Assembly: GCA_032433765.1 (NCBI GenBank)
Contig: JAVIAB010000046.1
Location: forward strand, 61,725,388 to 61,789,387
Direction: 5' to 3'
DNA length: 64,000 bases
Source of the DNA: Megaustenia siamemsis
Lineage: Eukaryota; Mollusca; Gastropoda; Stylommatophora; Ariophantidae
The position numbers and the translations under genes are program-made. This document shows positions 11,700 through 21,687 of this stretch, in pieces. The notes under the pieces are model-generated. The model had not been told where the DNA came from, made no database searches, and saw only the letters and a list, made by a program, of their open reading frames with translations. Each line of letters opens with the position of its first letter. The first letter of the stretch is position 1.

Positions 11700-12236
11700 A
11701 GTTGACTAACACAGACATGCACACACAAAGACACAAGATGTGATCAACACAGACATGCACACACAAAGACACGAGATATGACTAACATAAACATGCACAC
11801 AAAGATATGAGACATGACCAACACAGATACACACTAAGATATGAGATATGATCAAACGCAGACACACATAAAGATATGTGACATGACCAACACGGACACA
11901 CCAAGATATGAGATATGACCAACACGGACACACACCAAGATATGAGACATGGCCAGCACACACACACACACACACACACACAAGCTAAGATATGAGCCAT
12001 GGCTAGCACAGAAACACATTAAGATATAAGCCATGGCTAGCACGGAAATACACTAAGATATGAGCCATGGCCAGCACAGAAACACACCAAAATATGAGCC
12101 ATGGCTTCATCGGAACACACCAAGATACGAATCATGTCTAGCACAGAAACACATCAAGATACCAGCCATGGCTAGCACGGAAACACATTAAGACATGAAC
12201 CATGGCCAGTACGGAAATACACCAAGATATGAGCCA
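11700..12236. repeat. VNTR of CR copy 1 (about 35-39-bp units)
   Basis: Units of the form acacagacatgcacacaaag-atatgagacatgacc change gradually into gatatgagccatggctagcacagaaacacatt. A (CA)n run lies at about 11957-11982. The minus-strand frames it creates (SYLCVCMSVLV-like) are by-products. Confidence 0.92.
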
Positions 12237-12784
12237 TGGGCATCAGGAACCGTGTACCCCACCCAGAAAACATGGCATGTTCGCTAGAAGTAGAACAGTT
12301 TGAACTATCAGGATGAACACCTTGTTGCTAGAACTGGGGTGTAGGAGACATGGGAATGCCCTGCCTGCAGTGGCACCAATCTGTTCCAAAGTCCATAGAC
12401 CACGGAACATGCCAAGGGCAGACGATGAAGCAGTCACTGGGTGAACACGGAGAGAAAGGAAAGTGATTCATTTATACCGTAAGAATAAATACTAACCAGC
12501 TGACACTGCAAAGCTACAACAAAGGAAAATCTGGCCTCAAAGAACGAGAAAAATCAAGAAACAAAAAAATGGCATTATAGAAATTCTGCAGCAGGCCAGA
12601 CACAACTGTTTCAACAAAGCAAAGCGCATCTCCCGCCAATCTCCTGTAACATACATGGGTATGAAAATATTTAAAAAAAAAAAAAAAAAAAATTAAACAG
12701 AGCTATTAAAAAAAAAGACTAAACAGAGCTATTAAAAAAATGAAACAAAGCTACTAAGTTAGACAACATTCCCAGGCTATGAAT

Positions 12785-12954
12785 GCTGGAGACAAGGACC
12801 TCTGAATTGTGTGGTTACATTGCCAGCAGCAATTCTCTGCTTACACAAGAAACAAAAGTTGCTTTTACAGTTCCAACACCTGATATGGTTATTATAGTCC
12901 ATCCCTTTGACATTCATCTGCCCGCACGCAGGGCAAAGTATGCGTTTCTTAGCC
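12785..12954 (-). pseudogene. Captured C-terminus of a cysteine-rich, RBR/IBR-like protein
   Basis: The minus-strand frame runs KRILCPACGQMNVKG, then DYNNHIRCWNCKSNFCFLCK, and ends GPCLQHS before a TAG stop. The spacing CPxC...CxxC-x4-CxxC followed by C-x2-H resembles the IBR/Rcat zinc-binding module of RBR-type ubiquitin ligases. The piece starts abruptly at the 5' end of the TSD-bounded CR insertion and is followed by UTR-like sequence. It is therefore best read as a retrotransposed mRNA end, not a resident exon. The family assignment rests on the cysteine pattern alone. Confidence 0.55.
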
Positions 12955-13735
12955 ATATTGGAAATAAGCTCTCTTATTTGTTTGGCCTCTTTCAGAATGT
13001 TTTAATTACTCTTCTTAGCTGTCCATGATATTCTTAACATTCTTCTGTAAAACAATATTTCTACAGCTTCCAATGACTTTCATGGCTGTTGTCCTATTGT
13101 CCATGACTCACATCCATATGTTAAGACTGGCTCTACATAACATTTAAGAACTTTTTTTTCTTATTTCTATCATCAAAAATTGATTGCACAGTATCTTCCT
13201 CATTTTTTTGGAAAGCTGCTTTTGCCTGAGCAATTCTGCATTTCACCTCTGTTGTACATCTATCATCTGAGGTTAACAATGTTCCTAGATATTTAAATTC
13301 ATTTACCTGTTTCAATAATGTTCCACTTGTCTTTATTGTGCACTGTGGTGATGTCTTTTTCTTTGTTGCTACCATTACTTCTGTCTTTTTGCTTTTAAGG
13401 CTGTGTCCTTTATTTTTGCTTTCTTTCACTATAATGTCTAACATTTTTTGTAACTCATTTTTGCTCTTAGCGATTCAGACTGTATCATCAGCATACCTCA
13501 GATTATTTATATTATGACCTCCGATTGGTATTCCAGGCATGCCCCTTATGGATCTTAAAATAATCTCACTATACATATTAAACAAATCTGGTGACAGCAC
13601 ACAACCTTGCCTAACACCTTGTTTTATTTGTTGAAACATTCCCAATTGATTTCCAGTTCTTATGACTGTTGCTTGTTGCCAGTACATGTTCTTTATTATT
13701 CATAGATCTTTGCTGTCTAAATTGATGCATATGTA

Positions 13736-15003
13736 GAACTAAATTTCAGAGTATCTTTGAAAAAATAAATGTTGACCTGCCACTTGCTGTCAATGATTAT
13801 AGGTAAGAGTGAGGAAAAAATAGGTCTGATAAATTAATTTCTAAATACAAATCCCTTAAGAAAACCAATAAATACTGGACAACTTTATTTTAGAATTTTA
13901 TAGACATAGCTAGGGTTAGTGCTTTTACATTATTTCATGAACGTTAAAAAATAGCCTTTGGATATACAGCTTTGGCACGGCCTAAAAAGTATTGACAGCT
14001 TCAGTTCACTATGGAACTCATAATAAAGAAACTTGCTGGTGTAGATAAAACTATTACTGTCCCACTGTTTGATGTTGTAAAGAAAATAAATGACTGCCAT
14101 CAGGTTGTCCCAGCTATATCTGATTTGTCAAAAACATATGATTTCTTTCACTTCTTTTCAAATGACTTATGGTAGTCTTCCTTTTCAACATTAGATGTGT
14201 TGTTGAAAATGTGTATGTATAAAATAGATAGCAATTTGACTATAATTTGTCAATTTTAAATGTTTTTTTAAAATATGTACTACTTATTTTCTAATTTTAT
14301 TCAAATTTATTCTCATTAATTTATGTAAAGTGAATGTTTCAACTGATTGTATTAAGATTTTATTAATAATCCTCATACTTTTTTTCCCTTCTTGATAACT
14401 CTTTATGTTGTGTGTATTTAGGCCAGTGTTTAGTATTAGAAACAAATAAAGTAGGTCACATTATGAAGCAAGCACATTCTATTTCCAAAAACACCAACAC
14501 TCAACAAAAGCTCATTCAATTCCCTATTCAACAATAAACCTATGTTCAAAACAAACATTGACTTTTGGGTTGTCCACAAAGAGAAACCTAAAATATCCCC
14601 AAAATATATTTTTTTTTTAAATCAAGGACATCTAAGAGTTAACCAGCCCTCTCCAAAATTCAAGACCTGATTTCCACAAGAGCAAAGACATTTTTTTTTC
14701 TTGACTTAACATGAATATTGTCAGCAGTGAAATGTCACAGAACAATGAACAGTATATCAAATTATTAATCCAGAAAGTTGTTTTTCTTGTTAATGAAGTA
14801 AAAAAAATGCAATAATGACAAGAAAATTTTGATGTAGTTTTCTTTTTTAATATCTTTGTGTCAACCTCCAGTACCGTGCTGTTGTGTACTAATTTGTGTT
14901 AAAAATTACTCGCAGAGTTATCCTTGAAGGCAAAACTAAAGTAGTTATTGCTGCATTGTATACAAGGCACAGTACACAGTGCATTACTTTCTCTTTTACT
15001 TAC
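13736..15003. other. AT-rich intron between CUB-3 and CUB-4, nothing recognised
   Basis: I find no CUB exon, repeat end or sustained frame. Poly-A and poly-T runs occur near 14609 and 14691. Confidence 0.5.
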
Positions 15004-15252
15004 AGGAAATTGATGAAGAGTATACTGCTCTGAAGCCATTTCCACGAGCATAGTAGGAGCTTTGAAACACAACAGTGAGAGCAGATCCTTCAGAAATTAT
15101 TGTTGCTGGAACAGAGTTGCCACAATATGCATTCTGCAAATCACTTGTTTGGTTGTAAGTGACTGGAACAATTCCATCATTGACAGTCACATTCTCAACT
15201 GTGCAATCTGAGTTCATGCTAATATGAGTAAATGTCAAGGACACTCGCTGAT
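15004..15252 (-). CDS. Cubilin-like gene, CUB-3 second exon
   Basis: The exon (249 nt, phase 1 in and 1 out) completes CUB-3. It begins DQRVSLTFTHISMNSDC, has NDGIVPV in place of the usual YDG, then AYCGNSVP, and ends SYYARGNGFRAVYSS. The acceptor is ttttcag and the donor gtaagt. The final T of the exon joins AC of the next one to give a Tyr codon before CGAEL. The calcium-site pattern (FxIE...CxxD) is not preserved, so CUB-3 may not bind calcium. Several N-x-T/S sites are present. Confidence 0.88.
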
Positions 15253-15543
15253 CTGAAAATGTGCACAGAATAATTATTAAACACAACACATCTATTTCAT
15301 TGTGGATTTGAAAGAAAAAAAAAAGATAGCACTAAATGATTTAAATGAGAAAATAAACAGACAATATATGTTTTGACAAATTGGTCTCATCAAGAGTTTG
15401 ACAATATTGTGCTACCAACACCAGACCTTGATCTAAACTCCAGAACAATTAGAAAAATAACCATTACAGAAATTGAATGTCTAAGATGCATGACAGAAGA
15501 CAACCTGAGAGATGACATCATAAATGAGGAACTAAGAAATATG

Positions 15544-15813
15544 CCGTGTGTTACCGGGGCTTCATTATGAGGGAAGTAGAGAATAGTGACACTGTGACCT
15601 TCCAGGCATGTCGTAAGAGGCTACTAAGGAGGTTGATCGATGGCTTGACAAGCTGTCATTGTAAAAAGTATTGTTATGGAAACAGAGTCGTAGATTTTAG
15701 AAGTGGTGATCTCTGCAATATGTGCCATTTTGGCATGCAAGGTTTCTGCTTTTGAGATTGTTGTTCTGCCCTATGTGCCGTCTTCGGCTCGAAAGGATAA
15801 TAGATAGAGATAG
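15544..15813 (+). mobile_element. SINE-2, full-length 270-bp copy
   Basis: It is bounded by the 10-bp duplication aagaaatatg (15534-15543 and 15814-15823). It starts ccgtgtgttaccggggcttc, contains ggcatgtcgtaagaggctac, a core I recall from molluscan SINEs, and ends gccctatgtgccgtcttcgg-ctcgaaaggataatagatag. The last 45 or so bases match the 3' end of LINE D (18667-18715). This is the classic SINE/LINE-partner relation. I see no clear A or B box. Confidence 0.78.
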
Positions 15814-16436
15814 AAGAAATATGCTAGGAATAATTCCCACCATCTTCTTCTTCTACCTTTTTAGCTCCCAGTGGAGCATAGGTCTTCAACAAACACTTTC
15901 CAAGTCATTCTGTTTTTTGCCATTCTTTTAAGATCATTTCATGTCTTCCCCATCATCTTCATCTCTGCTTCTATCTGTCTTCTCCAAGAATTCCTTGGTC
16001 TTTCTCTTTGTCTTTTCCCCTGGGGATTCCAAAAAAGGGCCTGTTGTGTAATACTCTCAGTTGGCTTCCGTAGTGTGTGTCCTATCCAGCACCATCATCT
16101 TCGCTGTATCTCTTTATCCACTGGTATTTGAATGGTGCATTTCCATAATTCTATGTTAGTGATTTTGTCCTGCCATTTCCATCCTTTTATTCTGCATAAG
16201 TATCCATTAATGAAAGTCTGTATCTTCATGATTATCAATTTTGTTGTTCTCCATGTTTCACAGCCACATAATAGGACCACCTTAACATTTGAGTTGAAAA
16301 TTATTATTTTTGTATTTAACCTAATTTCTTTGGATTTCCATATGTTTCCCAGTGCAATGAAAGCTCCTCTTGCTTTTGATATCCTTAATTTGATATCATT
16401 ATCTGTTCCTCCCTCTTTATCTATATTACTGTCCAG

Positions 16437-18717
16437 ATACCTGTGCATTGGGAAAATAAGATTAAAATTTAGAAACCAACAGAAGAGGTCAATTACACAT
16501 AAAATTGATAGTCATAAACTGAAAGATGAAGCCATAAAGGAAAAGTTTAACATAGAGCTAAGTAATTGTTACACAGCACTCGGTGAAATAGACTTAGATA
16601 TCAATGAAATGTGGGACTCACAGAGCAAAATACTAATGACAGCAGCAGAAGCAAGTGCTGGACTGAAGAAAATGGAAAAACGAGCTTGGATCTCAGACAC
16701 CACGTGGAAATACATCAAAGAAAGAAGAGAAGCGAAGAGAGCCATGACTAATGTAAAGACAGATCTTGGAAAGGTTCTGGCAAAAGCAACATACAAAGAA
16801 TTAGACAACAAAGTGAAAAGTTCAGCAAGAAGAGATACAAGAGCTTATTTAGACAACTTGGCAGAGAAAGCAGAGACAGCTGCAATTACAGGAGACAGCA
16901 GAACTCTTTATACTGTACAAAAGATGCTGACAAACACCTATACATCCAGTGGAACACCAATTCTAGACAAATCTGGATTAATGCTAACAACAAGCGCAGA
17001 CATAAAAGCCCGTTGGGCGGAACACTTCAAAGAAATTCTTAACCGTCCACTACCCCACAGTTTAATAGATTTTGAAGCTGAAACACCAGCAGCAGAATTA
17101 GATGTAAATTTAGATGACTTCACCTTGAACGAAATAGAAACCACTTCAAAGCGTATGACCAATAACAAGGCTGCTGGAAAGGATAAGTTAACAGCTGAGA
17201 TCCTCAAGGCAATTGATAGCCATAATTTAATACATCTCCAAAAAATGTTCAACATCATTTGGAAAACAGAGAAGACGCCTCATAAATGGAAATAAGGAAT
17301 CATTGTTAAGATCCCAAAAAAGGGCAATCTTAGAGATTGTAACAACTGGAGAGGCGTGACAATTTTGTCAGTTGCCTCAAAGTTATTCTGCAAAATCATC
17401 CTAAATAGAATAAAGGATTCAATAGATACAGTAATGCGTGAAGAACAGGCTGGGTTTAGAAAAGGGAGAAGCTGTCTTGACCACATTTTCACTCTACGAC
17501 TTATATTGGAGGAACACATTGAAAAGCAAAAACCTTTTGTACTTAACTTCATCGACTTCAAAAAAGCATTTTATAGTATTCATAGAGATTCTTTGTGGAA
17601 AATTCTGAAGCAATATGGTTTACCATCAAAAATCATAAATATTATTAAAGACATGTATGATGGTTACACATGTGCAGTTCGAACAGAGGAAGGACTGAGC
17701 AAATGTTTCCCAATAGAAACTGGGGTTAAACAAGGATGTATTTTATCGCCCTTGTTATTTGGAATTGTTATGGACTTCATAATGAAGAAATGCTGCACTG
17801 GTAATAAAGGCATCGAATGGATACAAGGAGACCATTTGGAGGACCTCGACTTTGCTGATGACATAGTTCTCATCAGCAGTCAGATAAAAACGATGCAGGA
17901 AAACACAAATGAACTATCATCAATAGCCAGCAAAATTGGGCTTGAGGTCAATCATGAAAAGACTAAAGTCATGAAAAGTTTAATTCCAACAAGTGACAAA
18001 ATATACATGGAAAACAAACCAGTAGAAGAGATCAATCACTTTATCTATCTTGGAAGTCACATTGACCGAGAAGGGGATACGAGCAAAGAAATTAGAATCA
18101 GAATAGCTAAAGCAGCAATGTCTTTCAGAAGCCTTGAAAAGTTATGGATATTAAAACTCATTAGCACAAACACAAAACTTAGGCTATTCAAATCAAATGT
18201 CCTATCAACCCTTACGTATGCGTGTGAAAGCTGGAAAACAACAAGAGATATAGAAACAAAGTTGAACGCATTCGAAAATAAATGTCTAAGGAAAATACTT
18301 GGTATAGCATGGAACGAATTCAAAACAAACGAGGAAATTAGAGAAATCGCCAATCAACCACTAATATCTTCAGTAATAAAGAAAAGACGATGGTCATACA
18401 TTGGACATGTGAAGAGAAGAGATAATAATCGAATAGCAAAGCAAGCCCTCATATGGGAAACAACAGGTAAAAGAAAAAGAGGAAGACCCAGGGAGACACT
18501 GAGAAGAACATTGATGAGAGAGGCAAGAGCAGCAGGAGTCGGCTCCCTCAATGAGATAGAACTGCTTGCACAGAACAGAGACAGATGGCGAGATTTGATA
18601 AAATATCTTTAAAAGAAAATTGCTAGAACAAAAATTCATATAGGAGAAGGTGTATCTTGGTCTACGCCCTATGGGCCGGTTACGGCTCGAAAGGTCAATA
18701 GATAGATAGATAGATAG
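16437..18717 (+). mobile_element. Family D LINE, near-intact 5'-truncated copy with GATA tail
   Basis: It is inserted in the family A element within the codons for SYIYLGSN. The 3' untranslated region ends gccctatgggccggttacgg-ctcgaaaggtcaatagatag with a (GATA)n tail at about 18700-18718. The element includes the pseudogene at 16440-18612. Other D 3' ends lie at 48085-48235 and 59240-59468. Confidence 0.87.
16440..18612 (+). pseudogene. LINE D reverse transcriptase ORF, one nonsense codon
   Basis: A single frame of about 724 codons is interrupted only by TAA at 17293-17295 (HKWK*GIIVKIPKKG). It covers an N-terminal linker (KRAWISDTTWKYIKERREAK), RT fingers (NNKAAGKDKLTAEILK), REEQAGFRKGRSCLDHIFTL, GVKQGCILSPLLFGIVMDFI and the catalytic DLDFADDIVLIS. 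The C-terminal region has YLGSHIDREGDTSKEIRIRI and TGKRKRGRPRETLRRTLMRE, ending WRDLIKYL. The endonuclease domain is missing through 5' truncation. The low decay suggests a fairly recent insertion. Confidence 0.87.
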
Positions 18718-19500
18718 ATATATGTAAGATTGTACATCTAATAGAGGTATTTCTCCTAGTTTTATTTGGTTATTGCCAACTGTATTAATTCTCATAATGT
18801 TGGTCTTATCTCTATTAATCTTCAGTCCTAGCTGTTGTGATCTCTCATCAAGTATGCTCATTTTATCTTGCATCTGTTGATGGCTGTGTGATAGGAGAGC
18901 TATGTCATCAGCAAAGTCTAAATCATCAAGTTGTTTGGTCAGTGACCACTGGATTCCATTTCTGTTGTTTTGAGTTATTGTCATAATCCAATCTATGGCC
19001 AGTAGAAAGAGAAATGGAGACAGAAGGCATCCCTGCCTTACTCCTGTTCTTATTTCAAATGCTTCTGTAAGCTGTCCTTCATGCACCACACTACATTTCG
19101 TTCCTTCATACATTGTTTTTATCAGGTTAATAAACTTTATGGGGAATCCCTAATGGCACAGCAACTTCCAAAGCATTCTTCTGTCTAAACTATCCAATGC
19201 CTTTTCATAATCTATGAATCCAATATAAAGTGGCCACCATAGAATACATAAATAAACAACAGATAAAATGGTTTGGTCATGTGATAAAACAGAAAGATCA
19301 AAATAATATACAATGAGCCTTTCATAAACACTGAGAGATCACCAGACCCAAGGACTGACCAATAAAACAGAAGGATTGATGGACTATTAAAAACACTATT
19401 AAAAAATAACAACAGGAGAAGTCAACAGATGAGCAAAAGACAGCAAATTGTATTGCCCCTAGACACTGAAAGGCAAATGTGGAAATAAAGAAAAAAGAAG

Positions 19501-20289
19501 AGTTTAGACACATAAAAGCAAAAGCAGAATAAAGCATCAAAATAATGATAAATATACAGCAAAATGGTTCAATTAAATCAGTAAACTGAAATCGGTGACA
19601 ACATATTATAGATGAGAAAGAGTTAAATGCAGTGTAGTATACTTTGTAAGTTGTCATGTTTTTTTTTTCTTCTTCACTAACTTGTATATATCACCACGAG
19701 CAAAAGAAAAGAAAGTTCTAGCTCTAGTTTTCTCTTGGCAGCACCAACTACTGACATGTGTTGCTGTTGTTGTTCAAAGGAAAAGCAAAATTCTAGCTCT
19801 TGCTTTCCTGGCTGCACCAACCACAGACATGTCTTGCTGTTGTTGTTCAATAGAAAAGCAAAATTCTAGCTCTTGCTTTCCAGGCAGCATCAATCATGTG
19901 ATGTTGTTGAGTTTCCTTGATGCCCTTATTCCATCTTACTCTAGATCTGCCTCAGGCAGCATTTTCTTTTCCTCTTCTAACAAATGTCTCTAATGTGTGA
20001 TGTGACTTTGAATTTTGCTTAAAGTTTCCCATCAGTTCAATGTTGAATTCTAAATCTTAAAAGACTAGCAGGTAATCCATAGCACCAAAAATTGCTAAGA
20101 CAAAACAGAAAATCTTTCAAAGAAACAGTCCAAACCACTAGGGAAATTCCTTGTGTGTGTATACATATACACACATGCATGCACACACAAATATACTAAA
20201 AACCAACAGAGAAATGTGAAGCCTTTCACACTAAACCATGGACCAACAACACACAAGTAATATTAAATATTTCAGAATAACTTTCCAGA
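19501..20289. other. Intron with a 2.5-copy 74-bp tandem repeat
   Basis: At about 19713-19895 a segment with ctagctcttgctttcctggc and gttgctgttgttgttcaa recurs every 73-75 bp. The 103-codon frame over it has a low-complexity translation. Short CA/TA runs lie near 20155-20190. Nothing else is recognised. Confidence 0.6.
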
Positions 20290-20329
20290 AATGAACAGTC
20301 CGAGACAGGAATGAAAGCAGCGTCACTCC

Positions 20330-20700
20330 AGAAAAAATACCCTATAAGGGTATTCACAGATGGCACTGTAATTTTAGATAAAAAGAATGGGAGGCAGTGT
20401 TATCTACACAACTTACTCCAAGAGAAATGCACTTCCTTCCAGATGAAGACAAGTGCACACATTTCAGAGCTGAAGCAGTAGCACTTCACAGAGCCATACA
20501 GACACACAACAATCAGGAGTTCATTCTTAAAAAATCTTCACTCTCAGTGATTCAAGGTCAAACTTTCATGCCAGATCAAATGTCAAACTTGGCATGCTTA
20601 TCAGAGAATTAAAGAACATTTGCATATCGTCTGAAAAAAAAGGCAAAGACTGGGTATGGACTGAACACCAGCACACTTCTACAGTATCATCATCATTCCA
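20330..20700 (+). mobile_element. Decayed RNase H fragment of an I-superfamily LINE
   Basis: It encodes the block VFTDGTV and, in another frame, FRAEAVALHRAIQTHNNQEF. These are the first Asp and the Glu motifs of a LINE RNase H domain. Frameshifts break it. Confidence 0.55.
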
Positions 20701-20924
20701 TTTACCTCCCTTAACTCTTAGGGGCCATTTATTATTTATTCTCAAGATAGACTAGAAAAGATGTTGCCATCGAGGAATAAAATCAAATATTGTAAGGTAA
20801 TTGCAGCATCAGTCAACCACTGCACCATTTCCATGGCTCTTAAATTGCCAATTAGTCATTATTAAAATAAAAACAAAACAATCCATATATTCCCTTTTAC
20901 AAATAACATTACCATCATACCTAC

Positions 20925-21038
20925 CATGAATTGAGGAGCTGATGAACCACACACATTGAGTATTCTGTGGATATCGATCAGGATATCCAGGTGAAAATAT
21001 TTCTCCATCAACATCTGCATTCAAAGTTCCTCCACAAC
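20925..21038 (-). CDS. Cubilin-like gene, CUB-3 first exon
   Basis: This short exon (114 nt, phase 1 in and 1 out) encodes the N-terminal strands of CUB-3. It begins GCGGTLNADVDGEIFSPGYP and contains RYPQNTQCVWFI. The acceptor is gtctag and the donor gtaggt. CUB-3 is split at a different place from CUB-1 and CUB-2: the break falls just after the second cysteine block. A four-copy 60-bp tandem repeat abuts the acceptor on the upstream side. Confidence 0.88.
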
Positions 21039-21046
21039 CTAGACTC

Positions 21047-21303
21047 CCAAATGTAAATGTAAAACATAAATAAGCATTTGTAGAATGATTGTTCCATAAC
21101 ACAATCCTAAATATAAATGTAAAACACAAATAAGCATTTGTAGAATGATTGTTCCATTACACAATCCTAAATATAAATGTAAAACATAAATAAGCATTTG
21201 TAGAATGATTGTTCCATAACACAATCCTAAATATAAATGGAAAACATAAATAAGCATTTGTAGAATGATTGTTCCATAACACAATCCTAAATATAAATGG
21301 AAA
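21047..21303. repeat. 60-bp tandem repeat, about 4.3 copies
   Basis: The unit contains aataagcatttgtagaatga and tgttccataacacaatccta. Copies start near 21062, 21122, 21182 and 21242 and are nearly identical. The array abuts the acceptor of the CUB-3 exon. Confidence 0.95.
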
Positions 21304-21687
21304 CATAATTGAGCAACAGTAAAATTGTAATTCCATAAAATGAGAAATAAGTGTCTGCTTTATGTCTAAGCTATTTTACATTTTTTTTTAAACTGTATAT
21401 ATCAAGACATTCCAACATTTGTCACATGCTAATATTGTCACTACTATGCATGCTTAGTGTTGTTTATCAGTTATGTTGTTGATTTTCCACCAAATCATTC
21501 ACCTAAACTATTTTTATTCTTTTATTTCTGTTTTCCTCTATCTATTATTCCCTCAGTTTTTCCACTTGTCTCTATATATTCTACTTGTTGCCATCTCATT
21601 ACACTGCCAAAAAAAGGGGATTCTTTCTGATGTTAGAAATAAGCTTTCTTTTTTCTTTGACCTTTTTTATTTTTTTTAGAATGTCTT

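Larger units (their letters stand above)
11344..12954 (-). mobile_element. Composite retroposon CR, copy 1 (RBR-type 5' piece + VNTR + LINE I-2 tail)
   Basis: The insertion is bounded by an exact 11-bp duplication, atattggaaat, at 11333-11343 and 12955-12965, inside the B' LINE. Read on the minus strand it contains: 12954-12785, a captured coding piece; 12785-12460, 3'-UTR-like DNA with T-runs; 12460-12236, a unique segment; 12236-11700, a VNTR; about 11700-11415, a module shared with copy 2; and about 60 bp nearly identical to the 3' end of LINE I-2, closing in (GA)n at 11344-11371. Only the 3' half is shared with copy 2. The structure, TSD and tail point to target-primed retrotransposition by I-2-type machinery. 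Confidence 0.85.
10258..13735 (-). mobile_element. Family B' LINE, split by two later insertions
   Basis: The 3' end is at 10258 (catcatcaagtaccgggcctgctgg). The element continues at 11213-11343 and 12955-13735 once the insertions at 10393-11212 and 11344-12954 are removed. The minus strand encodes QQIKQGVRQGCVLSPDLFNM, NNLRYADDTV, KKGHSLKSKKTEVMVATKKK-like and EFKYLGTLLTSDDRCTTEVK. B' differs from B in its terminus (cggtacttgatgatgatg) and in MVATKKK versus MVISKKQ. Frameshifts and stops make it inactive. Confidence 0.8.
15844..19233 (-). mobile_element. Family A LINE inserted in family C, itself split by LINE D
   Basis: The minus-strand element has its (GAA)n tail at 15844 and 5' end at 19233, with target ccaccat on both sides (15837-15843 and 19234-19240). 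Its parts are 15844-16436 and 18718-19233. They encode MYEGTKCSVVHEGQLTEAFE, GVRQGCLLSPFLFLLAIDWI and DLDFADDIALLSHSHQQMQD (catalytic FADD), then LGSNIDKEGGTDN and GWKWQDKITNIELWKC. It is 5'-truncated in the RT domain. Confidence 0.85.
15395..19500 (+). mobile_element. Family C LINE fragment, host of a nested insertion cluster
   Basis: The pieces 15395-15543, 15814-15843 and 19234-19500 rejoin into one family C 3' segment. They encode VLPTPDLDLNSRTIRKITIT and ECLRCMTEDNLRDDIINEEL, then LGIIPTI and IKWFGHVIKQKDQNN. The intruders are SINE-2 (15544-15813) and family A (15844-19233), each with target duplications. Confidence 0.82.

Noticed and set aside
11706..12043. Cysteine/valine-rich minus-strand ORFs
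   Set aside because: They are translations of the VNTR and (CA)n run of the composite retroposon.
12785..12954. Resident terminal exon of a ubiquitin-ligase gene
   Set aside because: It begins exactly at the border of a TSD-bounded retroposon.
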